This document shows, in pieces, positions 18,704-26,728 of a DNA stretch of 64,000 nt. The notes under the pieces were generated by a model. It did not search any database and was not told the origin of the DNA. It was given only the letters and a program-made list of their open reading frames with translations. The stretch's first letter is position 1. Every line of letters begins with the position of its first letter. The position numbers and the translations under genes are program-made. Source of the DNA: Isosphaeraceae bacterium (GTDB taxonomy: Bacteria > Planctomycetota > Planctomycetia > Isosphaerales > Isosphaeraceae); contig JARLIH010000224.1 of assembly GCA_031291845.1 (NCBI GenBank), positions 1-64,000 on the forward strand, read 5' to 3'.

Positions 18704-21007
18704 TTACGGGATGTAAATAAACTCGTTTCGGTTCAGCATCGCCAGCGCGAAATCGACCCACGCGGCGGCCTCTGCATCGTCGACGGAGGCCGGCTTGAAG
18801 CTCGGTCTCGCGAGCTTTTGCCCCTGCCGGGCCTCGCGTCGCAGCAGATCCGCCTGCGCTGCGATAAATGCCCGAGCCTGCTCGAGTTCCCGTTGGTTCG
18901 GCTCCCGTGCGAGGACGAGCTTGTACGCTCTCAGCACCCGTGCGTCGTTTCCGCCGGCGGTCTCATAGAGCACCCGGCCCGCAAGCGCCTTGGCGCGAGC
19001 GCTGACGAAATCGCTGTTGATGAGTACGAGGGCCTGGAGAGCATGCGTACTCACGCCCCGCTGGGGGCAGGCGGTTTGGGTGTCGGGCGCGTCGAACGCT
19101 TCGAACAGCGGGTAACGCACGTTCCGCTTGCGGAATAGGTAGAGCGACCGCCTGAGGTGCTCGATCGAGTCGGGGGTCTCGGGCCAGAGGTCGACGACTT
19201 CGGCCTCGGTGAAGATCAGGTCCTCGACTTCCTTTTCGATCGGCACCAGGACGCCGGGGCCGCCCGCTCTCGGACTCAACTCGCTGGTGACGGCCAACAG
19301 CGCGTCGCGCAGACTTTCCGCTTCCAGCCGACGGCGGTTCATGCGACCGAGCAGCGCATTTTCCGGGTCGTCCGCCACGAGTTTGGGGTCCGCGACGTGC
19401 GACTGGCGGTAGACGGCGGACGTCACCATCAACCGGTGCAGCGGCTTGAGCCGCCAACCCTGCGCGACCAGTTCGGTGGCGAGCCAGTCGAGCAGTTCGG
19501 GATGCGTCGGCGGTTCGCCTCGGACGCCGAAGTCACTAGGCGTGGCGACGATCCCGCGCCCGAAATGGTGTTGCCAGAGGCGGTTGACGATCACCCGGGC
19601 CGTCAGCGGGTTGTCGGCCCGCACGAGCCAGCGGGCGAGCGCCAGACGGCGTCCGGTCGAGGCGGGAGTCGGCTCGATCTGTTCCGGAAAAGCGGGCTTG
19701 CTCAATGACGCCAGGACAATGCCGGGCGGGTGCGGGCCCACTTTCGGGCCTCGGTTCTTCGGGTCGCCGCGCTTGTACACGAACACGTCCGGGGCGCCCT
19801 TGCCGTCATCGACGAGCGCCATCGCGTGGGCTGGGGGACGCGGGAGCGTGCGCTCGATTTCGTAGATCGCGCGTTTGAGCCGCTCTCGCTCCGCGTGGTC
19901 CACCGCGTTGGCGGCGACGGCTTCCGCCACCTCCTCCCACGAGATCTTCAGCGTGGAGGCGAATCCCTCGGCGAGTCGCTTCTGGGCGGGCGTCCTGTCC
20001 TTCTCCGGGATTGCCATGAGCGCCCGCTCGGCGGGGGTCAGAAGGGCCTTTTTCTGCTCGGCCAGCCGGTTTCGATACGGCACCTCGAGCTGCGCGATCG
20101 CTTGACGCAACGGCGCGGTCTTCGCATCGATGTCTTTCTTGGCCGCTTCGTACGACGCCTGCTCGGCCGGCGATGCGATCGGCTTGTCGACGAGCTCTGC
20201 GGCGGCGAAGAACGACTGGAGCCGGTAGTAGTCGGTCGTCGGCAGCGCATCGAACTTGTGGTCGTGGCAGCGGGCGCAGGCCACCGTCAGTCCGAGGAAG
20301 ACCGAGCCGACGGTGCCGGTAATTTCCGTGAGTTCCGATTGCCGCTTCACGGCCGGGTCGGCATTGCCGCCGACCACTTCGCGGGGACCGCAGCGGCCGA
20401 ATCCGGTGGCGACCAGTGCGCCCGGGTCGCCTGGAGCCGCCTCGTCCCCGGCGAGCTGGAGGGTCAGGAAACGGTCGTAAGGCATATCGGCGTTGAGCGC
20501 CGCGACGACCCAGTCGCGGTAGCGCCAGGCGTCAGGACGTTCCGCGTCCAGCTCGAAACCGTTGGAGTCGGCGTAGTGCGCCAGGTCGAGCCAGTGCTGG
20601 GCCCACCGCTCGCCGTACGCCGGGCTGTCAAGCAACCGGTCAACGAGTCGCTCGTAGGCGTCCGGACGCGAGTCATTCAGGAACGACTCCGCTTGCTCGG
20701 CAGTGGGCGGAAGTCCCGTCAGGTCGAACGTCACCCGGCGCAACAATGCCACCCGGTCTGCTTCGCGAGCATGGGGCAGGCCCATCTCTTGCAATCCGGC
20801 GAGGACGAAACGATCGATCGGATTGCGGACCCAACCGAGCTCCTTCACGGCCGGCGGCATGGGTCTCGCGGGGACCTGGTAGGCCCAGTGGGCCCGTTGC
20901 TCGGGAGTGAACGACTCGAGCGGCGCGGGTTCAACGGCCGTTGTGCCGGCGGTCACGACTAACGCCGTAAGGAATGTGAGCGGCAGTGTGTGCTCGACGC
21001 GGGGCAT
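18704..21007 (-). CDS. DUF1549/DUF1553 (PSCyt2/PSD1) exported protein
   Basis: A 767-residue exported protein. The signal peptide is MPRVEH plus a hydrophobic core ending near TTAVEPA. The DUF1549 part contains NPIDRFVLAGLQE, RVTFDLTGLPPT and WLDLAHYADSNG, then a CXXCH motif (ACARCHDHKFD) able to bind haem c. The DUF1553 part follows (TARVIVNRLWQHHFGRGIV, DFGVRGEPPTHPELLDWLA, NRRRLEAESLRDALL). The usual N-terminal PSCyt1 haem domain is absent. ATG 21007 has GGAG ten bases upstream; ATG 21028 is an alternative. It heads a DUF1501 pair and follows another DUF1501 gene, so an envelope complex is a reasonable inference. Confidence 0.9.
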   Translation of the reverse strand: MPRVEHTLPLTFLTALVVTAGTTAVEPAPLESFTPEQRAHWAYQVPARPMPPAVKELGWVRNPIDRFVLAGLQEMGLPHAREADRVALLRRVTFDLTGLPPTAEQAESFLNDSRPDAYERLVDRLLDSPAYGERWAQHWLDLAHYADSNGFELDAERPDAWRYRDWVVAALNADMPYDRFLTLQLAGDEAAPGDPGALVATGFGRCGPREVVGGNADPAVKRQSELTEITGTVGSVFLGLTVACARCHDHKFDALPTTDYYRLQSFFAAAELVDKPIASPAEQASYEAAKKDIDAKTAPLRQAIAQLEVPYRNRLAEQKKALLTPAERALMAIPEKDRTPAQKRLAEGFASTLKISWEEVAEAVAANAVDHAERERLKRAIYEIERTLPRPPAHAMALVDDGKGAPDVFVYKRGDPKNRGPKVGPHPPGIVLASLSKPAFPEQIEPTPASTGRRLALARWLVRADNPLTARVIVNRLWQHHFGRGIVATPSDFGVRGEPPTHPELLDWLATELVAQGWRLKPLHRLMVTSAVYRQSHVADPKLVADDPENALLGRMNRRRLEAESLRDALLAVTSELSPRAGGPGVLVPIEKEVEDLIFTEAEVVDLWPETPDSIEHLRRSLYLFRKRNVRYPLFEAFDAPDTQTACPQRGVSTHALQALVLINSDFVSARAKALAGRVLYETAGGNDARVLRAYKLVLAREPNQRELEQARAFIAAQADLLRREARQGQKLARPSFKPASVDDAEAAAWVDFALAMLNRNEFIYIP

Positions 21008-21196
21008 CAAGGAACTCCGCCAGGCCATCGGGAGTGGTCCGACCAAGTCATTCTGCCGCAACAGGAGTTGCGTGGCAACCAGACCGACACGTGGTCAGCA
21101 AAGAAGCCAGGAGTGGCCGAGTGCCTCACTGATGTAAAGCCGGCCAATGCCGGCCCTACCGAAGGTGGCGTTCTCGCCGATGAGTGCCGCGGCCGC

Positions 21197-22510
21197 TCAG
21201 ACCAGTTCGCGAATCACCCGTCCTTCGTACGTGACCTGAACGGGCCTTCCATCCGGCGTCTGATGTGTGGTGTTGAGCGGAATCCCGAGGCAATGGTAGA
21301 TCGTGGCCGCGAGATCCTCGGTGTAGTAGGGCGCCTCGGTCGGCTGCTCGGCCAGGGCGTTGGTTTGCCCGACGGCCGTCGCGGGGCGGATACCGCCGCC
21401 GGCCAGCAGGGCGATACCCGCAGTGGACCAGTGGTCGCGGCCGGCGGACGGGTTGACTTTTGGGGTCCGTCCGAAGTCGCTCAGTACGACGACGAGCGTT
21501 GAGTCGATCTGGCCGCGGTCCGTCAAGTCCTGAAGCAAGGCTGCCAGGGCCGTGTCCAGGCGGGGAAGCAGCCGGGTCTTCAGCGACTCGAAGTTGTTCA
21601 CATGGGTGTCCCAACCGCCATCGGTGACGGTGACGAACCGGACGCCCGACTCGACCAGTCGCCGGGCGAGCAGGCACCCCTGGCCGAGCGAGTGCCGGCC
21701 GTAGCGGTCGCGCATGCGCGGGTCTTCAGAGGCGATGTCGAACGCCTTCTTCGCACGAGGAGCCGTAATCAGGCTGTACGCCTTCTTGGAGAAGCTCTCC
21801 GCGGCATCGAGGGCGGTCGGACTCGACTCGACCTTCGCCTGCCAAGTGTCGACGGCGTCGAGCACCTTCATCCTGCGCTGGAAACGGGCGGTGTCCACGC
21901 CGCCGGGAAGCGTGACGTCGCGGACGGTGAACGCGGGGCTCGACGCGTCGCCCGGCAGCACGAACGGGTTGTACTGGTCGCCAAGGAATCCGGCGATGCC
22001 GCCGCCGAAGCGCTGGTCGATGGCGGTGCCCACCTGGATATAGGGGGGCATGCTTTCGCGGTCCCCCTTTTCCTTGGACACGACCGCGCCGAACGCCGGA
22101 TAGGTTAGCGCGGGGTTGAATGGGTGGCCGGTCATCATGTATGCGTCGGCCACGCCGTGCGACCCGTTGCGCGGGTTGAGGGACCGCAGGATCGAGTACT
22201 TGTCCTGGTGCCGGGCGAGCATCGGCAGGGGGTCGCAGAGCTGAATGCCGGGCACGTTCGTGTCGATGACCCCGAACTCGCCCCGGATCTCCACCGGCGC
22301 CTCGGGTTTGGGGTCGAAGCTGTCGATGTGGCTGATCCCCCCTTGCAGCCACAGGAGGATGCAGGAGACATCTTTCCCGGTCTCGGCCGTGCGGGCGCTC
22401 AAGTATTGGGGCAGAGACAGGCCGAACGCCGTCAGCGATCCGACCCGGAGGAAATTGCGCCGGGTGATGCCGTCGCAGCTCCGGTTCGACCCGAGGCTCC
22501 ACTGGAACAT
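21197..22510 (-). CDS. DUF1501 protein (first of the cluster)
   Basis: A 437-residue DUF1501 protein with a Tat signal (TRRNFLRVGSLTAFGLSLPQ). Family blocks are [69 protein letters not shown] and GRDHWSTAG. The start at 22510 follows AAAGGGG; a longer open frame to 22684 runs through non-protein-like sequence. It is the first gene of the four-gene minus-strand run, with 189 bases before the DUF1549/1553 gene and a candidate promoter about 100 bases upstream. Confidence 0.9.
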   Translation of the reverse strand: MFQWSLGSNRSCDGITRRNFLRVGSLTAFGLSLPQYLSARTAETGKDVSCILLWLQGGISHIDSFDPKPEAPVEIRGEFGVIDTNVPGIQLCDPLPMLARHQDKYSILRSLNPRNGSHGVADAYMMTGHPFNPALTYPAFGAVVSKEKGDRESMPPYIQVGTAIDQRFGGGIAGFLGDQYNPFVLPGDASSPAFTVRDVTLPGGVDTARFQRRMKVLDAVDTWQAKVESSPTALDAAESFSKKAYSLITAPRAKKAFDIASEDPRMRDRYGRHSLGQGCLLARRLVESGVRFVTVTDGGWDTHVNNFESLKTRLLPRLDTALAALLQDLTDRGQIDSTLVVVLSDFGRTPKVNPSAGRDHWSTAGIALLAGGGIRPATAVGQTNALAEQPTEAPYYTEDLAATIYHCLGIPLNTTHQTPDGRPVQVTYEGRVIRELV

Positions 22511-22611
22511 TGAACCACCCCTTTCCAGCGAACTTTGAAGGCGAGACGACCCGGCTGGGCAGGTCGCGTGTATGGCAGGTAGGATGTCTATCGCACTGGC
22601 TTTGAAGGAAA

Positions 22612-22640
22612 GTTTAACATTGAGTTTGCGGAAATTGCAA
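22612..22640 (-). promoter_or_regulatory. Candidate promoter for the DUF1501/PSD1 cluster
   Basis: Reading on the minus strand: TTGCAA (22635-22640), a 17-base spacer, then TTAAAC (22612-22617), in an AT-rich patch about 100 bases before the first DUF1501 gene. The spacing is ideal and the boxes are moderate matches. Confidence 0.35.
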
Positions 22641-22696
22641 GTGGATTCCGTGTCCTGGCGGGCGCCGAGTCGCCGGGACGGCAAGTTTCTGCGGGG

Positions 22697-23806
22697 GTGC
22701 TCTTGAGTGGTGTCGTGCTACGCGGGCTATCCAAGGACTACGGGGTTGGCGTCGGGGCGGTCTCCGGTGTCGACCTGGACGTTCAGCGCGGCGAGTTGTT
22801 CGTCCTGATCGGCCCGTCGGGCTCGGGGAAGAGCACGCTGCTCCGCTTGATCGCGGGGCTCGAGTCTCCGACGGCGGGCGAGGTCTGGATCGGCGGACGG
22901 CGGGTCGATCCGCTGCCGCCGCGCGAGCGCGACGTGGCGATGGTCTTTCAAAACCCCGCGTTGTTCCCGCATCTCTCGGTGTTCGAAAACCTGGCGTTCG
23001 GCCTGCGTGCGCGGGGCGTGCCCGGGGCTGAGATCGACGAGCGAGTGAAGCGGACCGCGGTCCAACTGCGGCTGGATGGGTTACTCGATCGGCGTCCGGA
23101 AACGCTCTCCGGCGGCGAACGCCAGCGCGTGGCGCTTGGGCGCGCGATCGCCCGTCGGCCGGCCGTCTCGTTGTTCGACGAGCCGTTCTCGAGCCTGGAC
23201 GCGCCTCTTCGTGTGGCCCTGCGGGCAGAGCTGACTCGCTTGCACGGCGAGCTCGGCGCGACGATGATCCACGTGACGCACGACCAGGCCGAGGGGCTTG
23301 CGCTGGGCCAACGGATCGCCGTGATGGACCGCGGCCGCATCGTCCAGGTCGGCGTCCCGCGGGACGTGTACGACCGGCCGGCGACTCGCTTCGTGGCCGA
23401 GTTTCTCGGCAGCCCGCCGATGAACGTCTTGCCGTGCGCCGTCGAACGCGCGGGTGACTCGGTCCGGGTCACCGTCATCGACGGGCCCCGGCAGGCGAGC
23501 TGGACTTCGGAGGGACGATTTCCCTGGAGCGATGGGCCGACGCGGGTCGACTTGGGCGTGCGACCCGAACAGCTTTCGGTGGGCCCGGAAGCGTCCAGTT
23601 CTGCCTCGATCACAATCGCGATGGAAGTCCGGCGGCTGGAACCGCAGGGGCACGAGACGATCGCGGAGCTCTCCCTCGGACCGCACCGGATCTTCGCGCG
23701 CTTGCCGGCACACACTCGGGTTGCGATCGGGGACCGGCCGCACGTCGGATTCGACCCCTCCGCCTTGGTCGCGTTCGACCCGACGACGGGGGTCGCGCTC
23801 CGTTAG
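22697..23806 (+). CDS. ABC transporter ATPase, MalK/UgpC (sugar importer) type
   Basis: A 369-residue ATPase. It has Walker A GPSGSGKST, Q-loop VFQNPALFPHLSV, signature LSGGERQR, Walker B SLFDEPFSSLD and switch His HVTHDQAEGLALG, followed by FLGSPPMNVL and a C-terminal TOBE-like beta domain (about 230-369). This layout matches the MalK/UgpC family that energises carbohydrate importers; molybdate or ferric ATPases are less likely despite the molybdenum-cofactor neighbours. No permease or binding protein is in the window. The GTG start at 22697 was chosen because the ABC fold begins at VVLRGLSKDY; it is not supported by a strong RBS. Confidence 0.87.
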   Translation: MLLSGVVLRGLSKDYGVGVGAVSGVDLDVQRGELFVLIGPSGSGKSTLLRLIAGLESPTAGEVWIGGRRVDPLPPRERDVAMVFQNPALFPHLSVFENLAFGLRARGVPGAEIDERVKRTAVQLRLDGLLDRRPETLSGGERQRVALGRAIARRPAVSLFDEPFSSLDAPLRVALRAELTRLHGELGATMIHVTHDQAEGLALGQRIAVMDRGRIVQVGVPRDVYDRPATRFVAEFLGSPPMNVLPCAVERAGDSVRVTVIDGPRQASWTSEGRFPWSDGPTRVDLGVRPEQLSVGPEASSSASITIAMEVRRLEPQGHETIAELSLGPHRIFARLPAHTRVAIGDRPHVGFDPSALVAFDPTTGVALR

Positions 23807-23902
23807 GCCACGCGACCGGATTGCCGAAGGGTGTTCGCCGGGATAGCCTGGTGTTCGTTGCTTTTCGTCGTGCGGCGACTGGGCCGAGAGGGGCGCTCCT
23901 CG

Positions 23903-24976
23903 ATGCGAGAGTTGTTGCGGCGTCTGACCGCCGCGCTGGAACAAGGGCGGGAACAGGTCGTCTGCCAGGTCGTCGAAACACGCGGCTCGACGCCGCAGAA
24001 GGCCGGCGCCCTGATGGTCGTCGACCCCGACGGCGGGCAGCTCGGCACGCTTGGCGGCGGGTGCGTCGAGGCCGAGGTGAAACAGAAAGCGATCCGCCGG
24101 ATCGGCCAGACCGGGGCGGACGTCCACGCGTTCGTCCTGGACCATGACTACGCGTGGGCCGACGGGCTCGTCTGCGGCGGTAAGATGACCATCGTCTCCG
24201 AGGCCGTGCGAGGCGGCGAGCCGCTCGCCTATTTCCGGACGTACCAGCGCCTGCTCGAGGCGGGCGAGGGTTTCACCGAGGCCGTGGTCACCGAGGCCGA
24301 CCGCGCGGAGGATGTCGCCGGAGCACGTTATTTGTTCGACTCCGCCGGCGAATTGGCGGCGTGCTGGCCCCCCGGCCGGGCCGTCGCTGCGCCGCGGGCG
24401 AACCCAATCGCGCTTTCCGATCGCCCCAAGCCCGCAGTGCGCGGTGGCGTGGCGTACCTGCCCACCTTGCCGCGCATCCGCCTGATGATTGTCGGAGCGG
24501 GGCACGTCGGCCAGGCCGTCGGAGCGCTCGCGAGCCAGGCGGATTTCGATGTCTGGGTCGTCGATGACCGTAGTCTGTACGCAACCGTCGAACGGTTTCC
24601 GACCGCGCAACGGGTAATCGTCGGTTCGTTCGAGGAGGTGCTCCCTCGCCTCGACGTGACGCCGCAGACCTACGCGCTGATCGTGACGCGTGGGCACGGC
24701 CACGATCAAGAGGCACTCTACCACCTGGCCCCGACCCAGGCCGCGTATGTCGGTCTGATCGGCAGCCGGCGCAAGATTCGACTCATCTTCGAAAACCTCG
24801 CCGAGATGGGCGTTCCGGCCGAGGCGCTGGGGCGAGTTTCGGCTCCCGTCGGCCTCGATATCGGTTCGCAATCAGTCCCGGAGATCGCGGTCAGCATCGT
24901 CGCGGAGCTGATCGCCCGCCGGAACCTTGGTGCTCAGAAGAGAACGAACGTGGTCACCGTACCGGAGCCTTCATGA
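23903..24976 (+). CDS. XdhC/CoxI family molybdenum-enzyme maturation protein
   Basis: A 357-residue XdhC-type protein. The N-terminal XdhC/CoxI domain carries VVETRGSTPQKAGALMVV, GTLGGGCVEAEV and DGLVCGGKM; the C-terminal Rossmann domain carries IVGAGHVGQAVGALA and ALIVTRGHGHDQEALY...YVGLIGSRRK. XdhC binds molybdenum cofactor and assists its sulfuration and insertion into xanthine-dehydrogenase-type enzymes. ATG 23903 follows GAGAGG. The stop overlaps the MocA start (ATGA), so translation is coupled, a common xdhC-mocA arrangement. Confidence 0.9.
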   Translation: MRELLRRLTAALEQGREQVVCQVVETRGSTPQKAGALMVVDPDGGQLGTLGGGCVEAEVKQKAIRRIGQTGADVHAFVLDHDYAWADGLVCGGKMTIVSEAVRGGEPLAYFRTYQRLLEAGEGFTEAVVTEADRAEDVAGARYLFDSAGELAACWPPGRAVAAPRANPIALSDRPKPAVRGGVAYLPTLPRIRLMIVGAGHVGQAVGALASQADFDVWVVDDRSLYATVERFPTAQRVIVGSFEEVLPRLDVTPQTYALIVTRGHGHDQEALYHLAPTQAAYVGLIGSRRKIRLIFENLAEMGVPAEALGRVSAPVGLDIGSQSVPEIAVSIVAELIARRNLGAQKRTNVVTVPEPS

Positions 24977-25581
24977 TCGTTGCGATCGTCCCCGCGGCGG
25001 GCCACAGCGAGCGGATGGGCCGTCCGAAGCTCATTCTGCCCGTGGGCGGCCAAACGGTGATCGCGCGAGTCACGCAGGCCCTCCTCCAGGGGGGCGCGGG
25101 TCGCGTCGTTGTCGTCACGCCCCCGTCCGACGCCCCCGGCTCGGTAATCCTCGCTCGCGAAGCCGAGAAGGCCGGTGCGCTCGTCGTCGTGCCGGCCGAA
25201 CGCCCGATCGACATGCGCGCCTCGTTCGAGCGCGGCCTGGATGCCCTGGCCGGCGTCCCCGACGTGACGACACTCCTGCTGGCCCCCGGCGACAGCGTCG
25301 GCGTTACCGCCGAACTCGTCGCGCGGGTCGTTGCGTGTGCTCGACAATGCCCGGATGCTCTCGTCGTGCCCGTCGTACAAGGCCTGCGAGGGCACCCGGT
25401 CGCCCTTCCGCGTTCGATTGCGGAGGAGGTCCGGTCGCTTCCGCTGGGCGTGGGAATCAACACGCTGATCAAGCTGCAGGCATCGGCCGTGGTCGAATTA
25501 CCCGTCAACGAACCGGGGGCCGTTGCGGACCTCGATACTCCTGAGGATTACCAACGCTGGACTGAGCCCGACGACGGTTGA
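24973..25581 (+). CDS. mocA: Molybdenum cofactor cytidylyltransferase-type NTP transferase (MocA-like)
   Basis: A 202-residue nucleotidyltransferase of the MobA-like fold. The nucleotide-binding N-terminus is VPAAGHSERMGRPKLILPVGG (consensus AAGxSxRMGxxK). The metal/acceptor region LLLAPGDSVGVT replaces the usual D(Q/M)P with GDS, and GLRGHPVALPRS plus DLDTPEDY match the family end. Linked to xdhC it most likely converts Moco to its cytosine dinucleotide form; MobA-type guanylyl transfer is the alternative. It overlaps xdhC by four bases and converges with a small membrane-protein gene. Confidence 0.85.
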   Translation: MIVAIVPAAGHSERMGRPKLILPVGGQTVIARVTQALLQGGAGRVVVVTPPSDAPGSVILAREAEKAGALVVVPAERPIDMRASFERGLDALAGVPDVTTLLLAPGDSVGVTAELVARVVACARQCPDALVVPVVQGLRGHPVALPRSIAEEVRSLPLGVGINTLIKLQASAVVELPVNEPGAVADLDTPEDYQRWTEPDDG

Positions 25582-25847
25582 CTCGGGGCGATCGGCGCGG
25601 CGAAGAGCACCGCCGCAAGGCACGAGGCGACCAGGAAGAAAAAGAGCACGAACTCCGAGCCCTGAGGCGCGTACAGGATAATGACCGCCAGGTTGATCAC
25701 CAGGAAGGCCCAGCTCCCAACCAGGTAGAGGCCGGGACTCGACGCCACGAGCAGGGCAAAGTCTAGCGCGTAGACCGCGGTCAAAGCCCTCAGGTCCGGG
25801 AGCGAGAGTCTCCGCTTGAACCGTGTTGCCGTATTCGGCTTGAACAT
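25548..25847 (-). CDS. Small membrane protein, unknown function
   Basis: A 99-residue protein: a basic N-terminus (FKPNTATRFKRR) and about three hydrophobic stretches (TAVYALDFALLVASSPG, LVGSWAFLVINLAVIILYA, FVLFFFLVASCLAAVLFAA), ending in a short Pro/Ser tail. GGAGG nine bases before ATG 25847 supports it as a real gene inside the Moco block but on the opposite strand. The last 34 bases overlap the end of mocA. No family is recognised. Confidence 0.65.
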   Translation of the reverse strand: MFKPNTATRFKRRLSLPDLRALTAVYALDFALLVASSPGLYLVGSWAFLVINLAVIILYAPQGSEFVLFFFLVASCLAAVLFAAPIAPSQPSSGSVQRW

Positions 25848-25948
25848 GACCCATGCCTCCGGTTTTGAGGACGGCATGCGTACAATCTACCGGCTTTTTG
25901 CTCCAGTCACTACGATGGCAGAATCGTTGTCGTACCGAGGTACCACCC

Positions 25949-26206
25949 GTGTCCATCCGCGTCCGTCTTTTCGCAGTTGCCCGGGAACGCGCCGGCGCGG
26001 GTGAGGTCTTACTCGCGCTCGGCGAGGGCGCTACGGTCGCGGACCTGCGCGCCGGCCTGGCCGAGCGGTTCCCCGCGCTTTGTCCGTTGATGCCGAACGT
26101 GATGATCGCCGTCGACGCGGAGTACGCGTCCGACGACCTCGTGATCCCTCCCGGGGCGGAGGTCGCCCTGATCCCCCCCGTGAGCGGCGGAGCGCCCGTC
26201 CGATGA
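25949..26206 (+). CDS. moaD: Molybdopterin synthase small subunit (MoaD) with residues after Gly-Gly
   Basis: An 85-residue ubiquitin-like sulfur carrier. From GTG 25949 (GAGG upstream) it reads SIRVRLFAVARERAG, then ADLRAGLAERFP, then IPPGAEVALIPPVSGG, matching MoaD. MoaD is adenylylated and thiocarboxylated at a terminal Gly-Gly; here four residues (APVR) follow the GG before the stop. The stop overlaps the moaE ATG (ATGA). Either the tail is removed after translation or this MoaD is impaired; a sequencing error is a third option. It works with MoaE to convert precursor Z to molybdopterin. Confidence 0.85.
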   Translation: MSIRVRLFAVARERAGAGEVLLALGEGATVADLRAGLAERFPALCPLMPNVMIAVDAEYASDDLVIPPGAEVALIPPVSGGAPVR

Positions 26207-26640
26207 TCGAGATCACGACCAAACCGATCGACCACGCCGGGGTCACCGACCGCGTCCGCTCGAACCTCGCGGGGGCGGTCTGCTCGTTCCTCGGCACCGT
26301 TCGCGAGATGACGGGAGACCGCCGGACCGCGTCGCTCGACTACGAGGCGTACCCCGGCATGGCCGAGAAGAAGATGGCCGAGCTCGAGGCCGAAGCCCGC
26401 CGCCGCTGGCCGATCCTCGACGTAGCGCTCGTTCACCGTGTCGGCCCCCTGGAACTCGGCGAAATCAGCGTCGTCGTCGCCGTCAGTTGCCCGCATCGGC
26501 ACCAGGCGTTCGACGCCTGCCGATGGTTGATCGACACCTTGAAAGAGGTCGTTCCCATCTGGAAGAAAGAGATCTGGGCCGACGGGACGGAGGAGTGGGT
26601 GCATCCCGGCATGGTTCCGCCCGCGGGCGGGCTCCCCTGA
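26203..26640 (+). CDS. moaE: Molybdopterin synthase catalytic subunit
   Basis: A 145-residue MoaE. Family blocks are CSFLGTVREMTG, LDYEAYPGMAEKKM, ALVHRVGPLELGEISVVVAVS, HRHQAFDACRWLIDTLKEVVPIWKKE (active-site Lys region) and WVHPG. It adds the two dithiolene sulfurs to precursor Z using thiocarboxylated MoaD. ATG 26203 overlaps the moaD stop, so the two subunits are translationally coupled. An in-frame extension upstream to 26080 lies inside moaD and is rejected. Confidence 0.92.
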   Translation: MIEITTKPIDHAGVTDRVRSNLAGAVCSFLGTVREMTGDRRTASLDYEAYPGMAEKKMAELEAEARRRWPILDVALVHRVGPLELGEISVVVAVSCPHRHQAFDACRWLIDTLKEVVPIWKKEIWADGTEEWVHPGMVPPAGGLP

Positions 26641-26728
26641 GGCCATCCTCCCCTTGGCGCGGAGACCGCGGTAGAATGTGAGAAAGACCGATCAAGAGAA
26701 TCTCCAAGCTTGGCGGTGTCTCGATTTG

